Shown here: positions 34,222-43,814 of the stretch, piece by piece
Layout: each line of letters opens with the position of its first letter
Numbering within the stretch: the first letter of the stretch is position 1
DNA from: Agrobacterium tumefaciens_K
GTDB lineage: Bacteria; Pseudomonadota; Alphaproteobacteria; Rhizobiales; Rhizobiaceae
NCBI RefSeq assembly: GCF_031801495.1
Contig: NZ_JAOEGC010000002.1
Span: 1,178,001 to 1,242,000 of the forward strand
Direction of reading: 5' to 3'
DNA length: 64,000 bases
Notes under the pieces: generated by a model
Told to the model about the DNA's origin: nothing
Databases searched by the model: none
The model's input: the letters and a program-made list of their open reading frames with translations, nothing else
Position numbers and translations under genes: made by a program

Positions 34222-34244
34222 AAAAGCTCACGAAAAGATAGTGA

Positions 34245-34805
34245 TCAGGGTTTGATGGAGCCGACAGCCATATTGTCGATGTCACGAGCCAGCGTCAGGC
34301 CGATGACCGGCACCATCTGGTCTGCGACCTTCACCGAAATCGTGATGTTCATCGAATTGTCGCTGGAAACGCGTGCGACCATGGCGCCGTTCAGCTTCGC
34401 GCGGTTGATACCGACGACAACCTTGTCGCCGCTTACCTGGCCGGAAATGATGTCCAGCCCCTTGCCTTCAGCGCCGTCGAGGAACTTGCCTTCGTAGCTG
34501 TTGCCCTTCTGGCTGATGACGGCCGACATGGGCTGGCTGAAGACGCCGACCCGGCAGGTGCCGCCAAGCTTGATACCGGTGTTCTTGTCCTCGAGCGGTT
34601 CGCCAGTCAGGTCGCAGGTGAATTTCGTGCCCTTGTATTTGCCGGCGACAATCTCGCCCGGTCCCTTCCAGCTTCCGGCAACGGAACGGAAGAACACGTC
34701 GTCACGATCGCGCGAGGCAGCCTGAACATCGGAAATTCCCAGGCCACCGCTGAAGGACATAGCGGCGGCAAGTCCGCCCAGAAGCGAAAAGAAGCGCGAA
34801 TACAT
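34245..34805 (-). CDS. Conserved hypothetical secreted protein
   Basis: 186 residues. The N-terminus MYSRFFSLLGGLAAAMSFSGG is a signal peptide with probable cleavage at VQAAS. The mature part starts with a charged RDRDDVFFRSVAGSWKGPGE and has repeated beta-strand-like stretches (GTKFTCDLTGE, GIKLGGTCRVGVF, VVVGINRAKLNGAMVARV). The two Cys could form a disulphide. Composition suggests a beta-barrel or beta-sandwich. I do not recognise a named family; the closest feel is of small lipocalin-like envelope proteins. Confidence 0.65.
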   Translation of the reverse strand: MYSRFFSLLGGLAAAMSFSGGLGISDVQAASRDRDDVFFRSVAGSWKGPGEIVAGKYKGTKFTCDLTGEPLEDKNTGIKLGGTCRVGVFSQPMSAVISQKGNSYEGKFLDGAEGKGLDIISGQVSGDKVVVGINRAKLNGAMVARVSSDNSMNITISVKVADQMVPVIGLTLARDIDNMAVGSIKP

Positions 34806-34936
34806 GATACTTTCCCCGGCGAAGAAGCCTTGTTCGATGACGGGCAATCTACCGGCGGAATGGTTAATGAACGGTTTATTTGGGCTTCGGGCGGCTCAAA
34901 CTCCGTAACCTTTTGAAGCGCCGGGCGCCCCTGTCA

Positions 34937-36016
34937 TCAGGCTTTTTCACGGTTTTTTCCGCCAGTCAGGTCGGGCGTCAGATCGGACATGAAATCGCCG
35001 ATCCCGGGACGTTTGACCGCCCTGAACGGTAGCGGACGGCACAGGTCCATGGCGGCAATGCCGATTCGCGCTGTCATCAAACCGTTGATGACGCCCTCGC
35101 CAAGGCGAGCGGAAAGCTTGGAGGCGAGGCCGTGCCCGAGCACCTGTTGGGCAAGCCCGTCACCGACAGCAATCGAGCCGGTGACGGCCAGATGGGCGAC
35201 GACGTCGCGCAGGAGGCGCAGCATGCCGAGCGTGCCGGGACGTCCGCCGTAAAGTTCGGCCATGGCGCGCACCAGACGCGTCACTTCAAACAGCACATAG
35301 GCCAGGTCGACGATGGCGCGCGGGCTGACCGCGGTTACGACCGACACCCGCTTCGATGCATTGAGGATCAGCGCACGCGCCTGCCGGTCTAGGGGGATGA
35401 GCAGTTCACGCTCGGCAAGATCGATCAGATGAGGACCGTCGATCACATCATTGTCGGTTTCTTTCAGCGTCGCACGCCCCTTGGCCGTTTCTGCGCGATG
35501 CGACAGCACAGCATTGAGGCGGGCCACGATGGCGCGTGCGGCAGCCGGACTTCTCTCGAGGCTCGCCGCTTCGGCATCGGTCTTCAGCGCCTGGACGGCG
35601 TTGAGCCGCACGATTCCGAAGACCTCCCGGCCCACGAGTACGAGAACGGCAAAGATGGCGAGGATCAAGGCTATGCTGGCGGTGTAACCCAGCCAGTCGG
35701 AGCGGGTGAAGAGATCGCGGACAAGCTGGTCAGCCCAAAGCCCAAAGGCGAGCGAAAACAGCACGCCGAGCGCACCAAGCGCGAGCTTGCCGAAGGAAAA
35801 CCGCGTCTTTTTCGGTGTGGCGACGGGCAAGGCGCTGGCATCGATGTCGTCAGGGGTCACGAACGGGTCGTTTTCCTCTGGCGTCATCGTCACTTCGCTC
35901 GCAAAACTCTGCGGTACGCGCTTCTGTTTGGCGGAGGGGTTTTCCGTTGTTTCGGGTTCAAGCGTGAAGGCCGCAGGGCGACGTGTCTTTTGATCGCTGG
36001 GTGTAGGAAGCTTCAT
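34937..36016 (-). CDS. TIGR01620/DUF697 inner-membrane protein (YcjF-like)
   Basis: 359 residues. A soluble, charged N-terminus (1-95) precedes two membrane helices (KLALGALGVLFSLAFGLWA and TASIALILAIFAVLVLVG), then a C-terminal DUF697 domain with the DGLAQQVLGHGLASKLSARLG glycine-rich helix. YcjF partners are encoded with the GTPase-like YcjX, as here: the two genes overlap by four bases (ATGA). The function is unknown; YcjX-YcjF are stress-linked in E. coli. Confidence 0.88.
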   Translation of the reverse strand: MKLPTPSDQKTRRPAAFTLEPETTENPSAKQKRVPQSFASEVTMTPEENDPFVTPDDIDASALPVATPKKTRFSFGKLALGALGVLFSLAFGLWADQLVRDLFTRSDWLGYTASIALILAIFAVLVLVGREVFGIVRLNAVQALKTDAEAASLERSPAAARAIVARLNAVLSHRAETAKGRATLKETDNDVIDGPHLIDLAERELLIPLDRQARALILNASKRVSVVTAVSPRAIVDLAYVLFEVTRLVRAMAELYGGRPGTLGMLRLLRDVVAHLAVTGSIAVGDGLAQQVLGHGLASKLSARLGEGVINGLMTARIGIAAMDLCRPLPFRAVKRPGIGDFMSDLTPDLTGGKNREKA

Positions 36017-37491
36017 GCGAGCTTGTCTCCGAAAAGGAACTGCATGGCGCGGTCGAGCCGTATGTGCGGCACCGACAGGCGGATGCCGCCACTGCCGGGT
36101 TCGTCGACGGCGGGCGGACGAAAGCGCACCACGTTGACGTCCGGCAGCGTTGCTTTGTCTCCGTCCGCATCGATACTGCGAAACAGCGGTTCGGGATGCT
36201 CAGGCAGGTCGCCGGGGAAAATGGCCGTCTTGCGATTGCCGTCGAAGGTTTCGCCGTTGATCGTTTCTCCGGCAATCGGCGTACCGACGATCACAGGCAG
36301 GTTTTGGCCATCTTGGCGCACGCTTGCCTCCTTGGTGGCGCGCACCGAGGCAAGCGCCATCACTTCGATGCCCGCGCCGCTCATGCCGATGGTGGTGACG
36401 GCGCGGTCCACAAGACGGCGTGTCAGGCGCTCCAGCCGGTCGTGGCTTTCGTGGTGAAGGTGGTCCGCCTTGGTGGCGGCAATCAGTACCTTGTCGATGC
36501 GCCTGCCAAGCAGGGACGACAACAGGCTGTTGGTACCTGGGCGGAAGCAGGCAAGCACGTCACCCAGCGCCCGTTCCAGATCCTGTACCGCCTCAGGGCC
36601 ACGATTGACGGCCTGTAGCGTGTCGATCAGTACGATCTGACGGTCGAGGCGGGCAAAGTGCTCGCGAAAGAACGGTTTGACGACGATGGACTTGTAGGCG
36701 TCGTAACGCCGCTCCATCATGGCGCGCAACGATCCCTTCGGGGCTTTTTCGTCGGTCAGGCCGGGCAGAGGGGCAAAAGTCAGCGCTGGCGATCCTTCAA
36801 GGTCGCCCGGCATCAGGAAGCGGCCGGGCGGGAGGGTCGACAGGGAGCGTTCGTCCGATTTGCAGGCCTTGAGGTAAGCAGCAAAGCTTTCGGCAAGCCG
36901 CCGCGCCGTCATTTCGTCGGCCGGTCCATTGAGATCGAGCGAGGAAGCGATTGCCAGCCACTCTCGCGCGAGTTCCGCCCGCACACCCGTTTTCGCCAGA
37001 GCAACGGTGCTGTCGCTGAAACTCTTGTAGTCCTGCGAAAGCAACGGCAGATCCAGCAACCACTCTCCTGGATAATCGACGATATCGATGGAGAGCTTGC
37101 CGGGCGAGAACCAGCGGCCCCAACCGCTGGCGCTCTGGTAATCGAGCGTAATGCGCAATTCGGAAATGGCACGTGTCGAATCGGGCCACAGCCGGTCGCG
37201 CACCAGCGCCTGAATGTGATCCTCGTACTGAAAGCGGGGAATGGCGTCATCCGGCTGCGGCTCCAGCCGCAGATTGGAAACACGGCCCGAGCGCACCGCT
37301 TCGAACAGCGGCAGGCGTCCACCGTTCAGCAGATTGTGGACGAGGGAGGATATGAAAACCGTCTTTCCAGCCCTGGAAAGGCCCGTCACTCCGAGCCGCA
37401 ATGTCGGGTGGGTGAGGGTGCTTGCACGGTCGGCCAGATTGTCCAAAGCGACGAGGGCGCTGTCAGTCAGGGACGTAAATGAAGGCGGCAA
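36013..37491 (-). CDS. YcjX family P-loop NTPase (DUF463)
   Basis: 492 residues. The Walker A motif is TGLSRAGKTVF at residues 36-46; later are SIDIVDYPGEWLLDLPLL (Walker B/G3-like) and ATKADHLHHES (G4-like TKAD). This is the DUF463/YcjX family of dynamin-like or GTPase-type proteins. It is followed by and translationally coupled to the YcjF-like membrane protein, which probably anchors it to the membrane. In enterobacteria the pair is under phage-shock or heat-shock control; no such promoter was identified here. Confidence 0.92.
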   Translation of the reverse strand: MPPSFTSLTDSALVALDNLADRASTLTHPTLRLGVTGLSRAGKTVFISSLVHNLLNGGRLPLFEAVRSGRVSNLRLEPQPDDAIPRFQYEDHIQALVRDRLWPDSTRAISELRITLDYQSASGWGRWFSPGKLSIDIVDYPGEWLLDLPLLSQDYKSFSDSTVALAKTGVRAELAREWLAIASSLDLNGPADEMTARRLAESFAAYLKACKSDERSLSTLPPGRFLMPGDLEGSPALTFAPLPGLTDEKAPKGSLRAMMERRYDAYKSIVVKPFFREHFARLDRQIVLIDTLQAVNRGPEAVQDLERALGDVLACFRPGTNSLLSSLLGRRIDKVLIAATKADHLHHESHDRLERLTRRLVDRAVTTIGMSGAGIEVMALASVRATKEASVRQDGQNLPVIVGTPIAGETINGETFDGNRKTAIFPGDLPEHPEPLFRSIDADGDKATLPDVNVVRFRPPAVDEPGSGGIRLSVPHIRLDRAMQFLFGDKLA

Positions 37492-37626
37492 TGGCGGTTT
37501 CCCGTCTGGTTTCGATAATTACGCCAACAATATAGGAAATTTTCGTGCCCAAAAAAGAAGCGGAATGACGGAATTTCTCGTCAATTCCATGCCCCGGTCG
37601 CGTGGCAGGTCATTCTCGCCCCGTCG

Positions 37627-38142
37627 TCATTTTCCTGGTGAAATGAAATCGACAAGCCGCCAGCCGCTCTTTCCGTTAGAGCCGTCCTCGAGGAAATCCA
37701 GCACCGCAAGACCGGCTGTCGGAAAACCGGAGGGCAAGGCTGCATGAAGCAGATCTTCGCCGATCAGAGCTTCCAGCGTGGCTTCCATCGTCGGGTTATG
37801 CCCGACCAGCATCACCGATTTTGTATGCTTCTGGGCGGCGATCAGGGCGAGATAGATGTCGACATGCGCCTCGTACATCTCGTCAACGAAAGACACCTCG
37901 ATCTCCTCGTTGAAAGCCCTTTGCCACGCCTCCGTCGTTTGCCGGCAGCGCGCCGCCGTGGAGGAGATGAGAATGCCAGGTGTGTAGCCCTTATCGGCGG
38001 CGATATCGGCGACGATTTCCGCTTCGGCGAAACCGGATTCATTCAATCTACGGTCGAAGTCCCGTTCTCCCGGAGCTGCCCAGGCGGCCTTTGCGTGACG
38101 CAGAAGATAGATGCGATATGGCGGAGAATCGATCTGAAGCAT
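37627..38142 (-). CDS. SixA-type phosphohistidine phosphatase
   Basis: 171 residues. It is a histidine-phosphatase fold with RHAKAAW (catalytic His16, in the RHG motif position) and LVGHNPTME (second catalytic His). SixA removes phosphate from Hpt histidines; an Hpt protein and the hybrid kinase CckA are both encoded in this window, but a connection is only a suggestion. The ATG 38142 start omits an upstream open extension that is unlike the family. Confidence 0.85.
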   Translation of the reverse strand: MLQIDSPPYRIYLLRHAKAAWAAPGERDFDRRLNESGFAEAEIVADIAADKGYTPGILISSTAARCRQTTEAWQRAFNEEIEVSFVDEMYEAHVDIYLALIAAQKHTKSVMLVGHNPTMEATLEALIGEDLLHAALPSGFPTAGLAVLDFLEDGSNGKSGWRLVDFISPGK

Positions 38143-38408
38143 GGACCAGCATTCGAAACCAGAAAGGGACACGCGCCATGCTACAAGATAGAGTTGTCGG
38201 CCCGCAAGTCCCTTCACCTTTACGCAAGTCGCGTAAATGTGCGTGAAGAACAGATCGGGACGAGAGGTAATAAAGGATAAAAATTAGTCATTTAGATGAT
38301 TTTTGTGTCAGTTTTAAAAATGCCTGAAAACTGATCTGTAGACTTGAATCGATCTATATCATTGGAGTATACACCGCCGCATTGAGATGTTCTTCGAGGA
38401 GAATCGCG

Positions 38409-38828
38409 TTGAGTGAGAAGATCGATCTTAGCAACTATGTACTCTCGGAAGACGATGAGTTCATGAACACCAATCAGCGGGCGTACTTTCGAGCCAAGCT
38501 GATTGCCTGGAAGAACGACATCCTGAGAGAAGCGCGCGAGACGCTGGGTCATCTCGCTGAGGAAAGCGCCAATCATCCGGATCTTGCGGACAGGGCTTCT
38601 TCCGAAACGGACCGGGCAATCGAACTTCGCGCCCGGGATCGTCAGCGCAAGCTGATTTCGAAGATCGATGCCGCGCTCCAGCGCATTGACGACGGCACTT
38701 ACGGATATTGCGAAGAAACCGGCGAGCCTATCGGACTGAAACGTCTGGATGCCCGACCGATCGCAACCCTCTCCATCGAGGCGCAGGAACGCCACGAGCG
38801 TCGTGAGAAGGTCTACCGCGACGAATAA
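38409..38828 (+). CDS. dksA: DksA, RNA polymerase-binding transcription factor, zinc-less form
   Basis: 139 residues from a TTG behind GAGGAG (38395-38400). The coiled-coil region and tip motif D58-L-A-D61-R-A63 (DxxDxA) are present; DksA enters the RNA polymerase secondary channel and works with ppGpp. At the four zinc-finger positions of E. coli DksA the residues are Cys101, Thr104, Ser122 and Ala125, so zinc cannot be bound in the usual way. Other Rhizobiales DksA proteins share this, to my knowledge. A terminator follows directly. Confidence 0.92.
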   Translation: MSEKIDLSNYVLSEDDEFMNTNQRAYFRAKLIAWKNDILREARETLGHLAEESANHPDLADRASSETDRAIELRARDRQRKLISKIDAALQRIDDGTYGYCEETGEPIGLKRLDARPIATLSIEAQERHERREKVYRDE

Positions 38829-38869
38829 GTCGCGGGACGTCCGGTAAGGGAAACAAACATCACACGAAA

Positions 38870-38905
38870 GAAGGGCGCGGATTTCGGTCCGCGCCCTTCT
38901 TGTTC
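38870..38905 (+). terminator. Terminator after dksA
   Basis: GAAGGGCGCGGA (38870-38881) and TCCGCGCCCTTC (38888-38899) form a perfect 12-bp stem with a six-base loop, followed by TTGTTC. It also stands just beyond the end of the converging FliO-like gene. Confidence 0.85.
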
Positions 38906-38943
38906 TAATTCATGCTGAGCCTGGAATGTCGTTGCTGCAGACC

Positions 38944-40224
38944 TCAGCGATCGCGTGTCACGGAAATCTCCCCGAAGATGCGGGCCATTTCCTTCTGCAT
39001 ATCCTTGTCTGGTGTCGCACCTGTAATGGGCGGCTCGACGATGGCATCTTTTTCCGAAACGTTCCGATCTGGAGTAGCGTCGGCAGGCGCGATCGCTGCG
39101 GCGTCCTGACCCTTGGCGATCTCGGCTTCCAGAAAACTCTCGAAATCGCTGGCAAGATCGTCGGAGAACTTCGGCTCGGCGTCGGAGGCTAGGATGACAG
39201 CGGCATCCGGCTTTTCCGCAGAGGGGGACGGCGGTGTCAGCGTCGGCAGCACGCGTTCACGCGCGGCATCCAGAAAATCAGCAGCGCTGGATTGATCGAT
39301 GATGGCTTCACGCGCTGTGAAAAGGGCCGCAGGATGTGACGCTTCGGCCTCTACCGTGGCCACTGGCTGCGTCGCGACCGAAACGACAGGCGCTTCCATC
39401 CGCTTTGGCTCTGCGCCTTGTGCAGGCGTATCGACCACCGCGGCAGCAAGCGGCAGGACGGGCGCCGCTTGGACGGCAACAGGTGGACGCACGGGGGCAG
39501 CCACTTCAGGGACGTGGCGGGCTATGGCCGGTGCCGGTACTGGTGCGACCGAAGAGGAAACGGGTGTAGGGGCAACGACAGAGGCTGGGGCTGGAGCTGC
39601 CTGCGGGGCTGGACGCGGGGTGTCGCGGCCAACAGGTGGCGCAGGGCGCGGAGCTGGCGGTATATCGCGCGAAGCAGGTGCCGGGCGTGGCTGTGGTGCT
39701 GCCGCTACAGGCGCTCGGGCGACGGGAGCGGCCGGCTCCGCCCTCAATGGGCGCCTGGCCGGTTCTTCTGTCGGTTGGATCGAAGTGGCTGCAACAGCTT
39801 GTACCGGAGACTGCTGCTGCAGAGCTTCTCGGCGCTCCTGCGGAAGCACACCCTCCTGTACTTTCATCTCTTGGTCTTGACGCGGCAGCGTCTTCATCGG
39901 CACGTCATCCGGATCGCGGACTTCCTTGACGATCGGGATCGCACCAATACCGCTTTCGATGACGATATCGGTCGGTCCACCGATCATGACGAGATGCTCG
40001 ACGTTGTCGCGGCGCACCAGCACCAGCCTGCGGCGTGCGTCCACTGCCGTGGCATCTAGAACCTGCAGGCGTGGCTGGCGATTCCGGCCGCCGCGGATGA
40101 AGGGAGCCGAACCGCTGCGTCTGCGAATGATCCACATTGCGATTGCCAGAAGAAGCAATGCCACGCCGACGCCAACTACCGCGACGATGAGGCGGTTTCC
40201 ATAGGTGCCGATAAAATCTTCCAT
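38944..40224 (-). CDS. FliO-like single-span membrane protein with long Pro/Ala tail
   Basis: 426 residues. A membrane helix (11-33, RLIVAVVGVGVALLLLAIAM) is followed by a basic patch and an about 60-residue domain with RLQVLDATAVDARRRLVLVRRD and EHLVMIGGPTDIVIE, as in FliO/MopB-type flagellar export proteins. The rest is a long low-complexity Pro/Ala-rich segment (about 150-320) and an acidic tail. FliO proteins are normally near 120-150 residues and lie in flagellar clusters; this one is isolated. A role outside the flagellum is possible. The start ATG is at 40224. Confidence 0.72.
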   Translation of the reverse strand: MEDFIGTYGNRLIVAVVGVGVALLLLAIAMWIIRRRSGSAPFIRGGRNRQPRLQVLDATAVDARRRLVLVRRDNVEHLVMIGGPTDIVIESGIGAIPIVKEVRDPDDVPMKTLPRQDQEMKVQEGVLPQERREALQQQSPVQAVAATSIQPTEEPARRPLRAEPAAPVARAPVAAAPQPRPAPASRDIPPAPRPAPPVGRDTPRPAPQAAPAPASVVAPTPVSSSVAPVPAPAIARHVPEVAAPVRPPVAVQAAPVLPLAAAVVDTPAQGAEPKRMEAPVVSVATQPVATVEAEASHPAALFTAREAIIDQSSAADFLDAARERVLPTLTPPSPSAEKPDAAVILASDAEPKFSDDLASDFESFLEAEIAKGQDAAAIAPADATPDRNVSEKDAIVEPPITGATPDKDMQKEMARIFGEISVTRDR

Positions 40225-40567
40225 GATGGAAATCTTTCCCTTTAGATTTTTTCGGGCAAAAAATGCCGTGTTTCTTTGTTTTGCCGATAGTTAGCAGGAA
40301 AAGACGATTTTTTTGGGTCCGTTACAAGTTTTATCCGCCGCTGTCCCGCACATTTGCAAAAGCTCTGAACCATTCGCCGGTTCCGTTGCCGCGACCAAAT
40401 AGCGAAATCACCGCAATTAAGCTGTTTTCGCTGTGCGTTTTTGGGTCTTTGTGTCGCGGCGGAGCTTTTTGATGTTTGAGCGAGTTGCTACAAGACATCC
40501 TGTTGCCCGATTCCGTCGACGAGCCGGGCCTTTCTGATGATACGACCTGCAAGATTGCGAGGCCAAG
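40225..40567. promoter_or_regulatory. Divergent region upstream of cckA
   Basis: 343 bases between the FliO-like gene and cckA. No gene or clear hairpin is seen. It probably holds both promoters; I could not mark -35 and -10 elements with confidence. Confidence 0.35.
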
Positions 40568-43156
40568 ATGACCCGGGTGCGCCAGCCAAGCGACAACGAC
40601 CTTCCTTTGGTGGACAGGCGTGCCCGTTCCGGCACGGTTCTGCGCATTCTTCTCCTTGCTCTCGTGCTGATCGCCGCTGCTGCCGCCTTCGTCTACTTCA
40701 AGGATTCGCTGGAAAACGAGATCGTTCTCGGCATTCTGGGCGTTCTGGCAATGATGGGGATTTTCTTTCTCGTGTCGTCGATCATCGGCTTCATCGAGGT
40801 GATGCCGCAGTCGCGTTCCGATGGTCTGGCCCGCCGTTTTCTATCGGCCCATCCGGATGGCACGCTGATTACCGATGCAAAGGGACGTATGGTCTATGCC
40901 AACGCCACCTACTGCCATATGACCGGGACCACCAGGGCCAGCGATATCCAGAGCCTTGAGACGTTGCTGTCGCGCAGCCGCGAATCGACTGAGGCGCTCT
41001 ATCGTCTCATCAACCTTCTGCGGGAAGGGCGAGACGGCTACGAGGAGTTCCGCCTTCTCAAGCCACTGAGCGAGAGCGCCGGCAATGGCGGGCCGCACTG
41101 GTACAGGCTCAAGGGACGTGTGCTGAAAAATGCCGACGATGAGGATCTTCATGTCTTCCAGATCGCCGATATCACGCCGGAGCGCGAAGATCAGGAACGT
41201 TTCTTCCGGGAACTGCAGAACGCCATCGATTATCTCGACCATGCTCCGGCCGGTTTCTTCTCCGCGGGGCGCAAGGGCGAGATCGTCTATCTGAATGCCA
41301 CGCTGTCGGAATGGCTCGGCATCGATCTGGCACAGTTTTCGCCGGGTTCGATGACGGTTTCGGATATCGTCGCGGGCGAAGGCATGGCTCTGATCGAATC
41401 GGTCCAGCCGCAGAACAACGCCAAGCGCACTGAAATCCTCGATCTCGACATGCGCCGCGTCAACGGGCAGAGCATGCCCGCCCGCCTCGTGCATCAGGTG
41501 ACGGCCCGGGATGGTGCACCGGGCGAAAGCCGCACCATCGTCCTTATGCGCCCGAAGGGGCATGAGGACGCGGAATCGTCTTCGGCCATGCGCTTTACGC
41601 GTTTCTTCAACAATACGCCGATGGCAATCGCCTCACTGGATGGCGAAGGCCGCATTCTCCGCATCAATGCGCCGTTCCTCAAGATGTTCTCGGGCGTTGT
41701 CGGTCGCGACGACATCGACCGCGGCGTGGCGTTCGAAACCGTCATTCACGACAACGAAAAACCGCGTTTGGAAGAGGCGCTGGCCGAAGCCAAGGACCGT
41801 CAGGGCGATATTGCGCCTTTCGATTCCCGCCATCCCAAGGATGAAGGGCGCCATTTCCGCTTTTACGTCAATGCGGTCATTGATCAGGATGACGAGGCGC
41901 CGGAAGAGGTTGCCATCGTCTATGCCATCGAGGTGACGGAGCAGAAAGCACTCGAAACGCAGATGGCGCAGACACAGAAGATGAACGCCGTCGGCACGTT
42001 GGCAGGCGGCATCGCGCACGACTTCAACAATGTGCTGACGGCCATCCTGCTGTCGTCCGATCATCTGTTGCTGCAGGCACGGCCGGCCGATCCGAGTTTC
42101 GCCGACCTGATGGAGATCAAGCGCAACGCCAACCGTGCCGCGGTTCTGGTGCGCCAGCTTCTGGCGTTCTCGCGCAAGCAGACCATGCGACCCGCAGTGC
42201 TCAATCTGACAGATGTGATCGGCGACCTGCGCATGCTGGTCGATCGTTTGATTTCCGGCACCAACGTCAAGCTGGAAGTCGATTACGGTCGCGACCTCTG
42301 GCCGGTCAAGACGGATCTCTCGCAGTTCGAGCAGGTGCTTATCAATCTCTGCGTTAACGCGCGCGACGCGATGCCGAATGGCGGCAAGATCACCATTCGC
42401 ACCCGCAATATCGATGCGCAGGAGGCCGCCGCGCTTGCTCGCCCCGATATTCCTGCCGAAGACATGGTGATGGTTGAGGTTGCTGATAATGGTACCGGCA
42501 TTCCGCCGGAGATCATGGACAAGATCTTCGAACCGTTCTTCACCACCAAGGAAGTCGGCAAGGGGACCGGTCTTGGTCTGTCGATGGTCTATGGCATCGT
42601 CAAGCAGTCCGGCGGCTACATCTATCCGGAATCCGAAGTGGGCAAGGGAACCGCCTTCCGCATCCTGCTGCCGCGCCACGTCGTCGAAGCGCCTCAGCCG
42701 GGCGTGATCGCGTCCGAAGCCTTGGCCGTACCTGTCGCAGCGGTGGAAGAGACCAAGGAAGAGCCGGTCGACCTGACAGGCAAGTCAGCCGTCGTTCTGC
42801 TGGTCGAGGACGAGGAAGCGGTGCGGCGCGGTGGAAAGCGCATGCTTGAAACGCGTGGCTATACGGTTCACGAGGCAGGATCCGGCACCGAGGCGCTGGA
42901 CGTGATGGAAGAGCTGGGCGGCAAGGTCGATATCGTCGTCTCGGACGTGGTTATGCCTGAAATGGATGGCCCGTCACTGTTGCGGGAACTGCGCAAGTCT
43001 TATCCCGACCTGAAATTCATTTTCGTGTCCGGTTACGCCGAAGACGCCTTTGCCAAGAACCTGCCTGCGGATGCAAAATTCGGGTTTCTGCCAAAGCCGT
43101 TCTCGCTGAAGCAGCTGGCCGTCGCCGTTCGCGAAATGCTGGACGCCAAGGACTGA
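40568..43156 (+). CDS. cckA: Hybrid sensor histidine kinase CckA
   Basis: 862 residues. Two membrane helices (about 26-43 and 52-77) come first, then PAS-type sensor domains (about 90-190, 215-330 and 340-460), a HisKA domain with His484 in AGGIAHDFNNVL, an ATPase domain with NLCVNARDAMPNGGK, DNGTGIP and GKGTGLGLSMVYG, and a receiver domain with Asp793 in VSDVVMPEMDG. CckA phosphorylates ChpT, which passes the phosphate to CtrA and CpdR, or drains it, controlling the alphaproteobacterial cell cycle. Its locus next to dksA and clpSA is typical of Rhizobiales. Confidence 0.95.
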   Translation: MTRVRQPSDNDLPLVDRRARSGTVLRILLLALVLIAAAAAFVYFKDSLENEIVLGILGVLAMMGIFFLVSSIIGFIEVMPQSRSDGLARRFLSAHPDGTLITDAKGRMVYANATYCHMTGTTRASDIQSLETLLSRSRESTEALYRLINLLREGRDGYEEFRLLKPLSESAGNGGPHWYRLKGRVLKNADDEDLHVFQIADITPEREDQERFFRELQNAIDYLDHAPAGFFSAGRKGEIVYLNATLSEWLGIDLAQFSPGSMTVSDIVAGEGMALIESVQPQNNAKRTEILDLDMRRVNGQSMPARLVHQVTARDGAPGESRTIVLMRPKGHEDAESSSAMRFTRFFNNTPMAIASLDGEGRILRINAPFLKMFSGVVGRDDIDRGVAFETVIHDNEKPRLEEALAEAKDRQGDIAPFDSRHPKDEGRHFRFYVNAVIDQDDEAPEEVAIVYAIEVTEQKALETQMAQTQKMNAVGTLAGGIAHDFNNVLTAILLSSDHLLLQARPADPSFADLMEIKRNANRAAVLVRQLLAFSRKQTMRPAVLNLTDVIGDLRMLVDRLISGTNVKLEVDYGRDLWPVKTDLSQFEQVLINLCVNARDAMPNGGKITIRTRNIDAQEAAALARPDIPAEDMVMVEVADNGTGIPPEIMDKIFEPFFTTKEVGKGTGLGLSMVYGIVKQSGGYIYPESEVGKGTAFRILLPRHVVEAPQPGVIASEALAVPVAAVEETKEEPVDLTGKSAVVLLVEDEEAVRRGGKRMLETRGYTVHEAGSGTEALDVMEELGGKVDIVVSDVVMPEMDGPSLLRELRKSYPDLKFIFVSGYAEDAFAKNLPADAKFGFLPKPFSLKQLAVAVREMLDAKD

Positions 43157-43177
43157 AAAGGGTCTCCTGATGGCGAT

Positions 43178-43218
43178 CGACAAAACGGGGCCGGTCAGCC
43201 GGCCCTTTCGTTTTGTCG
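43178..43218 (+). terminator. Nested inverted-repeat terminator after cckA
   Basis: The outer arms CGACAAAACG (43178-43187) and CGTTTTGTCG (43209-43218) are perfect; inside them GGGCCGG (43188-43194) pairs with CCGGCCC (43199-43205) around TCAG. The A-tract and T-tract are part of the pairing, so it can act in both directions. Confidence 0.9.
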
Positions 43219-43450
43219 GGCGTTTTTTGGATGGCGGCCGAATTGTGAGTTCCAGCAGGGCCGTGAACGCTCAGCCCTTTGGTGCCATTTGAAAATTTCC
43301 TGAAGTTTGCCTCTTCGCAAACGCAATAGTGATTGCACCGTTTCTCAAGGGGCTTAAAATCATCACGGAACGACCTAGATATGGAGAGGCGAAGTTCTCC
43401 CTCCTGGCATTAAGCCATCGGTTTGAGAACAGTATGGAGAATGATGAAAG

Positions 43451-43804
43451 ATGATCGCTAGGCCGATCTATATGCAGGGTGAAGGCGAAGGGGAGGGCGA
43501 CGGTTCCAACCGTGGAACGTCCGTAATTACCCGCGTCAAACCTAAGGCGAAAAGACCAAATCTGTACCGTGTTCTTTTGCTGAATGACGACTATACTCCC
43601 ATGGAATTCGTCATTCACATTCTGGAGCGTTTTTTTCAGAAGGATCGCGAAGCGGCAACCCGCATCATGCTGCATGTCCATCAGCATGGGGTGGGCGAAT
43701 GCGGGGTGTTTACATATGAGGTCGCAGAGACGAAAGTAAGCCAGGTCATGGATTTCGCCCGACAGCACCAGCATCCGCTGCAGTGCGTCATGGAAAAGAA
43801 ATGA
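43451..43804 (+). CDS. clpS: ClpS, N-end rule adaptor for ClpA
   Basis: 117 residues. ClpS binds proteins with N-terminal Leu, Phe, Tyr or Trp and hands them to ClpAP. The family core starts KPKAKRPNLYRVLLLNDDYTP, continues MEFVIHILERFF and HVHQHGVGECGVFTYEVAETK, and ends in VMDFARQHQHPLQCVMEK. A flexible acidic N-terminus (QGEGEGEGDGS) precedes it, which is needed for delivery. It lies 10 bases before clpA, the standard order, and aat elsewhere in the window makes its substrates. Confidence 0.95.
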   Translation: MIARPIYMQGEGEGEGDGSNRGTSVITRVKPKAKRPNLYRVLLLNDDYTPMEFVIHILERFFQKDREAATRIMLHVHQHGVGECGVFTYEVAETKVSQVMDFARQHQHPLQCVMEKK

Positions 43805-43814
43805 GGATCGCAAC

